The notes under the pieces are model-generated. The model made no database searches. It was given only the letters and a program-made list of their open reading frames with translations, and had not been told where the DNA came from. Positions 27,106 through 36,224 of a stretch of DNA of 64,000 bases are shown here, piece after piece. Each line of letters starts with the position of its first letter. The first letter of the stretch is position 1. The stretch lies in the NCBI RefSeq assembly GCF_026241195.1, contig NZ_JAPFQO010000009.1, positions 186,001 through 250,000 of the forward strand. Reading direction: 5' to 3'. Position numbers and translations under genes: made by a program. Origin of the DNA: Pontibacter anaerobius. GTDB lineage: Bacteria; Bacteroidota; Bacteroidia; Cytophagales; Hymenobacteraceae.

Positions 27106-28041
27106 TTAAAGACTAAAGCTGAACAACGCTTTCAATTTGGCGCTGGCTTTATCACGCATCATTTTGTTAAAGTTGCGGCGGTCCGACTCCACATCCCGGA
27201 TCACGAACTTAGGGTGGCGTAGCGGGAACTCGATCTCCTCCTCGTGCACCTGCGCCTTTTTATCGTGAAGGTTAAAGGTGTGAGTGGCATCCTCGCCAAA
27301 CCCAATGTTTCGTACCAGGTTTACTTCCGGCACAATGCATAGCCCGGAATTGCTGTATACGGTGAACTCCCACTGGTAATCCCATACATCGCCTTTCTGT
27401 ATATTCTCAAAGGTTTCCTCCAGCTTACTCAGTCTATACTTCTCCTCCAGCTTGTTCAGGAAGATGCCATTGAGGTAGCCTTTTTTCTTCAGCTCCTGGT
27501 AGTTGCCCAGGTTAAAGTCATATAGTTGCCAGGCGCGGCGCCAGGTGGCCCAGCCCCAGCTGTTCACCTTGTCGGAGAAGTAGTAGGAGTAATCTGAATC
27601 CCGGCGCCAGCCATCGAGGTAGTTGTTGCCGCTGATGTGCATCACGCGGGTATCGTTTTTATACTTCTCCAGCAACTCCTGGCAAAACCAGAAAAAGCTT
27701 TTCGACGGGATGCAGTCATCCTCAAGTATAATTCCATACTCTTCCTGCTCAAAAAGCCAGGAGATGGAGCGGGAGGGAGCCACGCCGCAGCCCAAATTAT
27801 GCTCCTGAAACAGCGTCTTTACTTCGCAGTCCCAGTCCACCTGCTCTACAATACGTCGTGTTTCTGCGCAGCGCTCGGCATCGGAGGCTACATGTGGGCG
27901 TGGACCATCGGCGGCTACATAGAGCTTTTTAGGCTTTACCTGCCGGATACGGTCAAATACTTTCTGGGTGGTGTGGGCGCGGTTAAATATGATCAGCAAC
28001 ACCGGAGTGTGCAGTTGTTCTTGCGGTATAGCGGTACTCAT
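27106..28041 (-). CDS. GT-A fold nucleotide-diphospho-sugar transferase-like protein
   Basis: A 311-residue protein. TPVLLIIFNRAHTTQKVFDR starts a GT-A fold, KLYVAADGPR is a nucleotide-binding loop, and YGIILEDDCIPSKSFFWF carries an EDD motif in the place of DxD. The SDKVNSWGWATWRRAWQLYD block is characteristic of a group sometimes labelled HlpA-like or nucleotide-diphospho-sugar transferase in polysaccharide clusters. It lies between the GT4 and the polymerase-like gene of the operon. A glycosyltransferase role is well supported by fold; the sugar is not known. Confidence 0.82.
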   Translation of the reverse strand: MSTAIPQEQLHTPVLLIIFNRAHTTQKVFDRIRQVKPKKLYVAADGPRPHVASDAERCAETRRIVEQVDWDCEVKTLFQEHNLGCGVAPSRSISWLFEQEEYGIILEDDCIPSKSFFWFCQELLEKYKNDTRVMHISGNNYLDGWRRDSDYSYYFSDKVNSWGWATWRRAWQLYDFNLGNYQELKKKGYLNGIFLNKLEEKYRLSKLEETFENIQKGDVWDYQWEFTVYSNSGLCIVPEVNLVRNIGFGEDATHTFNLHDKKAQVHEEEIEFPLRHPKFVIRDVESDRRNFNKMMRDKASAKLKALFSFSL

Positions 28042-28082
28042 ACAAGTGATAAGGGTTTTGGTATATACTTGTACTCCTATTC

Positions 28083-29399
28083 TTAGTAGGAGGTTGCTGC
28101 CTGTTTGATACTAATTCTCTCAAGCCGAAGTTTTCGTATTCTTTCTTTTCTGCGTCTGCCAAAATCAGGCAGAAAGCTATACTGGCTCATATCTTGTTCA
28201 AGGTAAGCGATGGCCAAGCCCAAAAATGCATAGAAGAAGTATGGCAGGATATAAGAAATGCCGTAGACCAGGCCGCTGGTGATAAAGGCCAGAAGCACAA
28301 TCTGCTTTTCATTTAAGAGTCTTCTGGTGAAGCCTTTCACGATGGAATAAAAATACATCATCATGAACATCAGCATCCCCACAAAGCCTACGTAAAAAAG
28401 TACATCCACATAAAAACTGTGGAAATGGTGGCCGTTTCCATCTTCAAATACAGGTGCGTCAAGGTCATCGCGGTAGAATTGTATCGGCAGTTCGAAGCCT
28501 TCGAAACGCATCCCCATAATAAAGTTTTCTTTTATGAATGGGAGGTACGATAAAAACTGGTTGTACCTCCAACCGCCTGTTCCCTGCTCACTGGCATTTT
28601 CTATATCAGAGAAATTCTCCTGCAATTTGGTGATGATCTCGGGGTGGATTGAAAACAAGAAGGCGCTGCTTACGATGCCCAGTATTGCTACTACCATTGC
28701 GATCGGTAGCAGCTTTCCAAAATTCACTGGCTTATCGGCCTTAAACTTTACCAGGTATACATACACTACCAGAATGCCAACCATACAAACCCATACTGTC
28801 CTGTGCTGGAAGAAGATAATTGCCAGTACTACCACAAAGCTCATGATCATGTTGTACAATCCACCTACAAACAGGTATTGGCTGGCGAAGTACAAAAACG
28901 GAATTACCAGCATGTACATGGTGGTAGCGTTCACACCCCTTTCATGGTTGGTGAAAGAGGAGAGGCTCAGCGCATCTGGGTGTATCAGCACGACATTGAG
29001 CACAAATCCTATCAGGATAAAATTTATAATGTGGCTTAGTCTGAGGTAATCATTGTTCTTATAGAAGGTATAGGTAAAGAAGACGAAGTAAAACAACAAA
29101 AGCCGCAGAAAAACATGCGGGTATATAAAGAAACTGCTATACTTATAGTAAGACTCAAATACCATCCCGAACACATAGAGTGTAACCAGCACGAACACGA
29201 AACGCATGAACGAGGACATACTCTGGAAGCGGTACAGACTGTATAAAAAGGCTATACCCGCATTGAGCTTTACTAATACACTCAGCATAGAGCCCAGTCT
29301 GGCCTCATCGTTCCCCGACAGCAGTTCCAGGAACATGGGGTCGAGCAACATGATCATCATGAGCGGGAATGCAAAAATGAAACTGTAATTTAACTTCAT
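28083..29399 (-). CDS. O-antigen ligase/polymerase-like membrane protein (Wzy role)
   Basis: A 438-residue polytopic membrane protein with about 10-12 hydrophobic segments. The large periplasmic loop contains MRFEGFELPIQFYRD and EDGNGHHFHSFYVDVLFYVG, where the paired H-F-H-S residues resemble the loop motif of the O-antigen ligase/Wzy family. In this operon, with Wzx-, Wza- and Wzc-like proteins, it is the best candidate for the polysaccharide polymerase. The C-terminus is rich in Arg/Lys and cytoplasmic. Confidence 0.8.
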   Translation of the reverse strand: MKLNYSFIFAFPLMMIMLLDPMFLELLSGNDEARLGSMLSVLVKLNAGIAFLYSLYRFQSMSSFMRFVFVLVTLYVFGMVFESYYKYSSFFIYPHVFLRLLLFYFVFFTYTFYKNNDYLRLSHIINFILIGFVLNVVLIHPDALSLSSFTNHERGVNATTMYMLVIPFLYFASQYLFVGGLYNMIMSFVVVLAIIFFQHRTVWVCMVGILVVYVYLVKFKADKPVNFGKLLPIAMVVAILGIVSSAFLFSIHPEIITKLQENFSDIENASEQGTGGWRYNQFLSYLPFIKENFIMGMRFEGFELPIQFYRDDLDAPVFEDGNGHHFHSFYVDVLFYVGFVGMLMFMMMYFYSIVKGFTRRLLNEKQIVLLAFITSGLVYGISYILPYFFYAFLGLAIAYLEQDMSQYSFLPDFGRRRKERIRKLRLERISIKQAATSY

Positions 29400-29412
29400 A
29401 AGGTTGAAGATG

Positions 29413-30621
29413 CTAAAGCTGGTTGTTAAGCAGCGGGCTATTTTCCTTTTGAGTTACTGCAATTGGGCTGTAAGAGTTTCCTGTGTTAAGAATCTCGCTG
29501 TATAGCTGCAGGTGCTGTGCTACCACAACATCTTCAGAAAAATTTGCCCTGGCAAATGCATAGGCGTTAGAAGCTACCTGCCCGGCAAACAAGGTGTCTG
29601 ATAGCAGTCTTGCTACCCCTGCAGACATTTCTTCATCAGAGTTTATGTCGCAAAGAACACCAGCCCCTCCGTGGTTTAAGAGGTGTGGTATAAACCCACT
29701 CTTTCTGCCTCCAACTACCGGCGTGCCAACAATCATAGACTCCAGCACTGCCATACCAAACGACTCCTCGACTGATGGGTGCAACAGAGCTTTTGCGCCA
29801 GCTACATGCTGCATGAGTTCAGGGTGGGAGAGTGGTCCGAGGAAACGGACTCCTTCTTCAATATTATGCTGCTGTGCATACTTTTGTGCGTCTCCGCCTG
29901 GCTCCATGTCTGCTCCGATAAGCTTATATTCTAGTGTCGGGAATTTTTTCCTAAGCCTGGCAAAAGCATGTAGAGCCTTTGGTACACCCTTGCGCTTTGT
30001 GAACCCCATCACCACGGAAACGATGTAGTTTTCCTTGGCAGTGCCTACCGGGAGGTCATCCAAGTGTGGCGTGTAAAAATTGTTGATTACAGTTGCCTTT
30101 TTCTTGTTTCGCGCAGATAACTGGGCATAAGTATAGCTAGAATTGGCCACAAGCCATTTTGACTTCCACATAACAATCGCATTCATGAAAAAGCGCACCA
30201 ACCTGAACATGTCCGGTTGGTTAACCAGAATCTTACGGGCAATGTCGTGTACGCTTACTACCGTGGGAATACCGCTGTCCAGCGCAGCCCAGGCGTACTC
30301 ATAAGTCCAGAAGGCGTAGATAATATCGGCAGGATACTCCTGCATAAGCGACTGTAGCTGGTCTCTCTCATACTTGAAGATCCTTCTGCCAGGCTGTGGT
30401 TTTGTACAGCCAATACATACGGTAACCTGGTCGCTATGTAACACAGTGGGTGTAGAAATCTCACCTGAGTTTGTGTAGACTATAACACGGTACCCGCGTT
30501 TGGTAAGTGCGTTAACAAAGTGAGATGTAAGCGGAAACGTGTTGGTTTTGGGTATGGGTGTATTTCCAAAATCACTTTCCAACAGCTCTATATCAACAGG
30601 TCCGGATACGCCTATTACCAT
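29413..30621 (-). CDS. Glycosyltransferase family 4
   Basis: A 402-residue GT-B enzyme. VIGVSGPVDIELLESDFGN opens the protein, FWTYEYAWAALDSGIPTVVSVHD forms part of the acceptor domain, SVVMGFTKRKGVPKALHAF the donor-side loop, and HPSVEESFGMAVLESM carries the E-x7-E motif. Cytoplasmic, third glycosyltransferase of GT4 type in the window and second in this operon. It lies 18 bp downstream of the flippase gene. Sugar specificity unknown. Confidence 0.9.
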   Translation of the reverse strand: MVIGVSGPVDIELLESDFGNTPIPKTNTFPLTSHFVNALTKRGYRVIVYTNSGEISTPTVLHSDQVTVCIGCTKPQPGRRIFKYERDQLQSLMQEYPADIIYAFWTYEYAWAALDSGIPTVVSVHDIARKILVNQPDMFRLVRFFMNAIVMWKSKWLVANSSYTYAQLSARNKKKATVINNFYTPHLDDLPVGTAKENYIVSVVMGFTKRKGVPKALHAFARLRKKFPTLEYKLIGADMEPGGDAQKYAQQHNIEEGVRFLGPLSHPELMQHVAGAKALLHPSVEESFGMAVLESMIVGTPVVGGRKSGFIPHLLNHGGAGVLCDINSDEEMSAGVARLLSDTLFAGQVASNAYAFARANFSEDVVVAQHLQLYSEILNTGNSYSPIAVTQKENSPLLNNQL

Positions 30622-30639
30622 AATTTCTTAATTTAAATC

Positions 30640-32181
30640 TTAAGTGCTTTTGATTACGTCCTTTCTATACTTGGAGATGATTTTGCCATAATAACTTGTG
30701 GGGTTATCATCGAGTCCAAACTTTGAAAGAAGCTTTCCAATTTGAGCTTTAAGGGTTTTATGGGGAAAAAAGAGCGTGAGTATGAGGAATAAAACGGCCC
30801 CTGTAATTAGCTGAATAGCCAGCGTTACCACATGTGGAAGCTCTATACCTCTGAGTACGCTGCTCAGGCCATAAATAACAGCCGCGATAATTACACCATT
30901 AACCAAGCCTGGTACATATACCTGCAACTGCTCCAGGTAAGGTAGCTTTAGAATACGGTTCATCACGGTCTGGTAGAAAGCTATACGTACGAGCTCCCCG
31001 GCAAGTACTGCAAAGGCAAAGCCAATCAGGCCATATTGCCTGAACATAAAGAAGAACCCGGCAATTACAGCAATAAAAACTACCGTCAGCACTATTTTGA
31101 TGTTCAATACAGCTTTGGCATCGCAGACGATGCCTGCAAACATGGTGATGAAGCTTAACGGTATGGCCAGGCAAAGTACCTGCAGAACAGGAATGGACTC
31201 ACCCCATTGATCACCGAGCAGGATGTACACTACTTCGGGAGCCGCCACTAACAAACCCAGGCAGGTAGGAATAATAATGGCCGCCAAAAGTGTTGTGCTG
31301 GAGATATAGACACTCGCCAGCTTTTTAGTCTCTGACTGTAATTTGCTGAAAGATGGGAAGATAACTCGGCTGATAGTACGCGTAAGCATATACATAGGCA
31401 GATTTACCAACCGGTGTGCTCTGTCATAAATACCCAGTTTGTACGGTCCCAATGTTTTGCCTATTAAAATGGTAGCCATATCCTGACTAATGAATTCGAG
31501 AAAGCTGATTACTGACATTTTGCTGCCGTAGTTGAACAGGGGCTTGTACGACTCCCACTTGAAGTGGGGGAGTATGCTGTGTCTTGTAATTGCGTATGCC
31601 CCTAGTGCAACAAGTGCTGCCTGTGTAAGAGTGGCGAACACAAGACTCCATACTCCATAGCCTAAGTACGCCAACAGCACACCTACACATAAATATGATA
31701 TGACATAAGAGAGTGTCTCTACGATACTCAACTCTTTAAACCGCATGTTTCGCTCTGACAAGCTAAACGCTGTAGACGATAATCCTCCAATAAGAAGAGA
31801 AAAAGCCATTACTCGTACGATGGGTGTTACCTCCTCGCTCTCAAAAGAGCCGTTTTCAAAAAACATGGTGGCAAATGGTGCTAAGGCCCATATCAGCAAC
31901 ATAAAGCTTAACCCAAGCAGAGCTGATGATGTGAATGCAGCTCTAATATTATCCTGTGTAAGATCCTCTTTCTGTATAATAGCCTGCGAAAGGCCAAGGT
32001 GTGCGAAATAACTCCCGAACCGTAGTATAACGCTGGCAATAGCCACCAGGCCAAAGGCCTCTGGGGCAAGCAGGCGGGCCATGGCTGAAGTATAGCCTAT
32101 CTGCATTACTGCGTTGGCTATGGTTGAGGCAGATCCCCACTTCAGGCCGCTGACAGCTTTGGAGGCTAAGTTTTTACTCAT
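30640..32181 (-). CDS. Wzx/WzxC-like polysaccharide flippase (MOP superfamily)
   Basis: A 513-residue protein with about 12-14 membrane segments. Its start LASKAVSGLKWGSASTIANA and the segment LLAPEAFGLVAIASVILRFG are typical of the lipopolysaccharide/colanic-acid WzxC-type branch of the MOP exporter superfamily; KTLGPYKLGIYDRAHRLVNLP is another family block. It should flip lipid-linked repeat units to the periplasmic face. It lies between the Wzc-like gene and a GT4 gene in the operon. Confidence 0.9.
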   Translation of the reverse strand: MSKNLASKAVSGLKWGSASTIANAVMQIGYTSAMARLLAPEAFGLVAIASVILRFGSYFAHLGLSQAIIQKEDLTQDNIRAAFTSSALLGLSFMLLIWALAPFATMFFENGSFESEEVTPIVRVMAFSLLIGGLSSTAFSLSERNMRFKELSIVETLSYVISYLCVGVLLAYLGYGVWSLVFATLTQAALVALGAYAITRHSILPHFKWESYKPLFNYGSKMSVISFLEFISQDMATILIGKTLGPYKLGIYDRAHRLVNLPMYMLTRTISRVIFPSFSKLQSETKKLASVYISSTTLLAAIIIPTCLGLLVAAPEVVYILLGDQWGESIPVLQVLCLAIPLSFITMFAGIVCDAKAVLNIKIVLTVVFIAVIAGFFFMFRQYGLIGFAFAVLAGELVRIAFYQTVMNRILKLPYLEQLQVYVPGLVNGVIIAAVIYGLSSVLRGIELPHVVTLAIQLITGAVLFLILTLFFPHKTLKAQIGKLLSKFGLDDNPTSYYGKIISKYRKDVIKST

Positions 32182-32257
32182 TTTTGAAACGGCAATATAG
32201 TAGCAGGTAGGGTGCAGCTAAAGTATAGTAGCTGCACCCGCTGTTGTGTGTTGAATG

Positions 32258-34627
32258 TTAGGCGTAATAGTACTTGGCGTTTTTCTTATACCCGTACTCG
32301 TAGGTCTTGTTATAGTTCAGGTCATTGATGACCATGTAGATATCCTTGACCTTTTTGGTGTCATACAGCTCGTTGATCTGCGACAGCATCTCTTTGTTGG
32401 TATACTTGTGCTTCACCACGTATAGGTTTACGTCCATGTGGCGCATCAGCACAAAGTATTCAGACACGTACCCGATTGGAGGGGTGTCGATCACAATGTA
32501 GTCGTACTGCTCCTTCAGCAGGCTGAGCAGCTCCTGCATCTTCGGCATCTCCAGCAGGTGCAGCGCATTTTCCGGAATCGGCCCGCACGGAATAATGTCC
32601 AGGTTCTCCATGTAGGTTTTCTGCACGACCTCCTCCAGCTGTAAACCTTGTGTCAGGAAGGACGACAGGCCAATAGACTCAGCCACCGGGAAGTATTTGC
32701 TGAATGTAGGCTTGCGCATATCCGATTCTATCAGTACCACGCGCTTCCCGGACATCGCCAATTCAGAGCTGAGGTTAACTGAACAGAATGTCTTTCCTTC
32801 GCCTGAGATGGAGGAAGTTACCCCGATCACCTTGAAGTTTGAGTCTGCCATCAGGTACTGCAGGTTAATCCGAATGGACCTGAACGATTCGGCAATGGCG
32901 GAGCGCTGGTTGTTCATCACAGCCAGTTTATCTGACTTAGAGCCATGCGCCACCACACCCAGAAACGGTATGTTCGTTATTTTGGCCAGATCATTTTTCC
33001 CCTGTATGGTATTATCCACATTATCCACCAGCACTATGAAACCGGCAGGTATGGCCAGGCCAATCAGCAGGGCCAGCAGGTAGATCATCTTCGGCTTCAC
33101 GTTTACCGGTGTGCTACCTACCATCGAGGCCTTGTCTATTATCTTTTTGTCGGTTGCGTTGGTAGCCAGGGTGATAGCAGCCTCTGCACGCTTCTCCAGC
33201 AGGAAATCATACTTCTTGTCGATAAACTCAGACTGCCCCTGCAGGTCCATCAGCTTACGCTCGTTTTCCGGCAATGCGGCAAGTGTGGACTCTATCTTGC
33301 TGATGCGGTCATTCACATTGCCTATGGAGATGTTCGCTGACTCTACCAGGTTCTGCAGGTTGGCCTCAATGGCGCTTCGTGTACTGGCAATCTCGCCTTC
33401 AATTTTGCGCAGCATGGGGTTGTCTTCCGTAGCGGTCGTACGGTAGCCGGCTTTTTTCTGGTTCAGCTCGGCCAACTGCACAAACAGGTTATTGAGAAGC
33501 GGGCTTTGGATACCCCCCACTGTAGGCGACACCGACTGCGCAATACCATTGCCATTCCTTATCTGGTCCAGGATATTCTCATAGTATGTTTTGTCCGTGT
33601 TCAGTCGGGCACGCTCCGCCTCCAGTTGCGACAGCTTTTCATAGTTGATGTTAGACTGCACATTGATGTTGGCGATCCTGTTGTTAGAGCGGAAAGAAGA
33701 CAACGCCTGCTTGCTTTGGCGCAGCGAGTCGGAGAGCGTGGCCAATTGGCTATCGATAAACTCAAGCGTCTTCAGGCCGTTCTGGTTTTTCTCTTTCAGG
33801 TCGTTGGCCACATACTCTGCCATCAGGGTGTTCAGGAAAGCCACCTGCTTATCAGGGATGCTGCCTTTGCTGCCTAGTACAAGTACACGGGCTTCACGGT
33901 CTATTGGCGCAATGCCAAGCGAGGCCTGCTGCTGCTTTACCAGGCTTTCGAGGCTGTTGATGACGAAATAGTATTCTTTGCCTGTTGGGTCCTCTACATC
34001 GGTGCGCTGCAGCGTCAGGCTTAGGTTATCGTCCTGGTAGTGCTCTCCAAACTTAAGCGTTTTCTTAAAGTTAACTATAGGCAAGGAGCCTACCACTGAG
34101 TTGGAGCGAAAATCGTAGCGTGGCACGTTCTCGGCCTCAATTACAAGCTCGTAGGTGTTTTTGTCCAGCAGGCGCACCTTAATGGGGATGTCTACCAACT
34201 GCAGTGCAGTTGTATCCAGTTCCACTTCATAAGGCGCGGTTTTGTACTGTTCTTCCACCACCAGGTTGGTTATCTCATTAAGCCAATGGTCGGTTACCTT
34301 ATAGTACGCTACCGTAAAGTTGAGTTTCTGCAGCGTCTGCTTTATCATTTCGGCAGAGCTTAGCAAGCCAATCTCGTCCTCCACTTTTATACCTTTGCTC
34401 TGCACATCCAGCACCTCCAGCAGTTCCTGTGCCCTTTTGGAGCCGGTCTGCTGGTCGCCGAGCAGTAACGTGGACTTAAACTCGAAAATGCGCGGAGAGC
34501 TTTTTACATACACATAGCCCGCAGCGAGAGCGATTAAGGCACTCAAGGCAAACCAATACCACTTAGACCTGAACTTGAATAACCAACTCTTTAAGTCTAT
34601 TTCGTGCTCCTGTTTATTTCTCTTCAT
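32258..34627 (-). CDS. Wzc-like polysaccharide co-polymerase with tyrosine autokinase domain
   Basis: A 789-residue inner-membrane protein. Residues ~20-45 are the first membrane segment, a long coiled-coil periplasmic region follows (about 260-470), and the second membrane segment is at about 510-535. The cytoplasmic BY-kinase domain has Walker A SSISGEGKTFCS, Walker A' VVLIESDMRKP and Walker B YIVIDTPPIG. The C-terminus is a tyrosine cluster (NYNKTYEYGYKKNAKYYYA), the usual autophosphorylation site that controls chain length and export. It lies 2 bp after the Wza-like gene, so the pair is probably translationally coupled. Confidence 0.93.
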   Translation of the reverse strand: MKRNKQEHEIDLKSWLFKFRSKWYWFALSALIALAAGYVYVKSSPRIFEFKSTLLLGDQQTGSKRAQELLEVLDVQSKGIKVEDEIGLLSSAEMIKQTLQKLNFTVAYYKVTDHWLNEITNLVVEEQYKTAPYEVELDTTALQLVDIPIKVRLLDKNTYELVIEAENVPRYDFRSNSVVGSLPIVNFKKTLKFGEHYQDDNLSLTLQRTDVEDPTGKEYYFVINSLESLVKQQQASLGIAPIDREARVLVLGSKGSIPDKQVAFLNTLMAEYVANDLKEKNQNGLKTLEFIDSQLATLSDSLRQSKQALSSFRSNNRIANINVQSNINYEKLSQLEAERARLNTDKTYYENILDQIRNGNGIAQSVSPTVGGIQSPLLNNLFVQLAELNQKKAGYRTTATEDNPMLRKIEGEIASTRSAIEANLQNLVESANISIGNVNDRISKIESTLAALPENERKLMDLQGQSEFIDKKYDFLLEKRAEAAITLATNATDKKIIDKASMVGSTPVNVKPKMIYLLALLIGLAIPAGFIVLVDNVDNTIQGKNDLAKITNIPFLGVVAHGSKSDKLAVMNNQRSAIAESFRSIRINLQYLMADSNFKVIGVTSSISGEGKTFCSVNLSSELAMSGKRVVLIESDMRKPTFSKYFPVAESIGLSSFLTQGLQLEEVVQKTYMENLDIIPCGPIPENALHLLEMPKMQELLSLLKEQYDYIVIDTPPIGYVSEYFVLMRHMDVNLYVVKHKYTNKEMLSQINELYDTKKVKDIYMVINDLNYNKTYEYGYKKNAKYYYA

Positions 34628-34629
34628 CG

Positions 34630-35397
34630 TTACTTAAACAAATTGTACAATAATGCCCCTGTAGAGATAACCCCCAGCACAGCGTTCCAAACCACCAGGT
34701 TGTCTCGCTTTAATTGTGTCTTGAGAGGTTCGGCGTAGATCACGTCGTTGGGCATTAGGTAATAGTATTGAGATTGTACGAGGTTCGGGTCTTTGAGGTC
34801 TAACAAGACAATTTCAGATTTGCCATCGGGCTTCTGTCGTATTAATTTAACGTTTTCACGATCAGCGCCTTGTGTAAGGTCTCCGGCCATGCTTAATGCC
34901 TCCAGCAGGTTTGCACGCTCGTTGTAAATGTAGAAATAGCCAGGGTTGCGCACCTCGCCTAAAACGCTCACTTTAAAGCTTATAAGCTTCACAACAACCG
35001 TAGCATCGGTAATATAGCGGTCCAGGTTCTTCTGTATCAGCTCCTGTGTCTGGGAGGTGGTAAGGCCCTCTACCTTTAGCTTGCCTACTGTTGGAAGATT
35101 TATAAATCCTTCATTATCAATGGCGTAACCACTCAGGTAAAGGCTGGCCGGCTCTGATACACCAAAGGCGTTAGCAGGGTTCGTGATGTTGAACAAATTG
35201 GACATGTCCGGGTCCACACTCAGTACTTTTATAGAAAGTACGTCATTAGACTGTAGGTTATAGGCAGAATACCTTGTCTGGAAATCTGTCGGGACGTTTT
35301 CTTTAAGATTGGGGTTTTGAATGTATACGAGTTCTTTTTTCGCCATGCAGGAGCTTACACATAGCAATAGCAGGAGAAAGTAGACTAAATTTCTCAT
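34630..35397 (-). CDS. Wza-like polysaccharide export lipoprotein
   Basis: A 255-residue protein with a lipoprotein signal (LLLLLCVSSC, Cys about 17), a polysaccharide export domain (YNLQSNDVLSIKVLSVDP, then GFINLPTVGKLKVEGLT) and an SLBB domain (VSVLGEVRNPGYFYIYNERA). A hydrophobic C-terminal segment (VVWNAVLGVISTGALLYNLF) may cross the outer membrane, as the C-terminal helix does in Wza. It opens the nine-gene operon that runs to 23742. Confidence 0.92.
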   Translation of the reverse strand: MRNLVYFLLLLLCVSSCMAKKELVYIQNPNLKENVPTDFQTRYSAYNLQSNDVLSIKVLSVDPDMSNLFNITNPANAFGVSEPASLYLSGYAIDNEGFINLPTVGKLKVEGLTTSQTQELIQKNLDRYITDATVVVKLISFKVSVLGEVRNPGYFYIYNERANLLEALSMAGDLTQGADRENVKLIRQKPDGKSEIVLLDLKDPNLVQSQYYYLMPNDVIYAEPLKTQLKRDNLVVWNAVLGVISTGALLYNLFK

Positions 35398-35663
35398 ATA
35401 AAAGGGTTAAGGGTGAACTTACAGTGCTGTAGTTTGATGTTGGCTCTGTAAGCGGTTCAAAATTGTGTTTTTAAGTATAAGCGTAAGCGAACCTGATTTT
35501 CGGTTCAAGGCATATATACTTCTGCTCTGATAAAAGGATACTGAAAAGGCCTAAAATTTTGGATATTTGTCAGAAAGCTTGCTTTAAGTGCAGCTGAGGG
35601 TTGGCATAGTGCAAGTAACGGGCGGGCGCTAAAGGTGTGCGGGAGGCATAGGGGGGCAAAAAG
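35398..35663. other. Spacer upstream of the exopolysaccharide operon
   Basis: Holds no open frame I would support. It should carry the promoter of the nine-gene operon. Two AAGTATA/TATACTT heptamers lie here (about 35474 and 35515), and related stretches gcggttcaaaatt and cggttcaagg occur within 60 bp; no strict Bacteroidota promoter box was recognised. Confidence 0.45.
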
Positions 35664-35711
35664 AAAATCCATTTCCGGAGCTGCCTTGGCAAGGCCCCGG
35701 AAATGGATTTT
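35664..35711. terminator. Strong bidirectional terminator downstream of the DUF1737 gene
   Basis: A perfect 15-bp stem pairs aaaatccatttccgg (35664-35678) with ccggaaatggatttt (35697-35711), giving T-tracts on either strand. It should end the minus-strand DUF1737 transcript and insulate the polysaccharide operon. Confidence 0.9.
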
Positions 35712-35742
35712 AACAAAAGGATGAAGTATAAATTACTAGCTG

Positions 35743-35964
35743 CTACTCAATCCACTTGGTGCGGCGTTGCTTGGCAGGCTGCCTTTGCTGGTGCTGCTGT
35801 TGCTGCACTCTGAGCTTATCTTTGGTGTGGCGTACCAGTTGCTGGGCAAATCCCTCCCCGTGCTCCAAAATGCTGCCTTTCAATCTCCAACCCTGTGGCA
35901 GGAAACCCGCCACTTCCGATGCCAACCCCTCCAGGTCTGGCGCAATAATAATGTTGTACTCCAT
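35743..35964 (-). CDS. Small DUF1737-type protein
   Basis: A 73-residue protein. MEYNIIIAPDLEGLASEVAG and FLPQGWRLKGSI match the DUF1737 pattern (short beta-alpha unit with the conserved QGW). The C-terminal third is rich in Gln, Lys and Arg (VQQQQHQQRQPAKQRR) and looks disordered. Function unknown. The strong terminator directly downstream supports that this is a real transcribed gene. Overlapping plus-strand frames over the same bases are rejected. Confidence 0.7.
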   Translation of the reverse strand: MEYNIIIAPDLEGLASEVAGFLPQGWRLKGSILEHGEGFAQQLVRHTKDKLRVQQQQHQQRQPAKQRRTKWIE

Positions 35965-36224
35965 TTGTTTAATTTGGCTAAAAGTCTAAAACCAATTTAG
36001 GGAAAATAAACATAGGTTGTACGGCGGCGCTACGAAAATATGCCCAAAAAAGTTATATTCTTTTGAAAATAAAGAAGTGGCTTAGAATTGTATAGTTTTA
36101 TGCCATGTATAGCGCTTGATTTGCTATAATAATCCTATTTATTAATTAAGATTATCGGCAGCTGAAGTAGCACAGCCAACATGAAGGCGATGCCCTTAAA
36201 CATTACTACAACGTGTAAACCGGG

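Noticed and set aside
35756..36000. Plus-strand small proteins of 77 codons opposite the DUF1737 gene
   Set aside because: Cys/Leu-rich antisense frames; the minus-strand frame has the DUF1737 QGW pattern and a terminator at its end.
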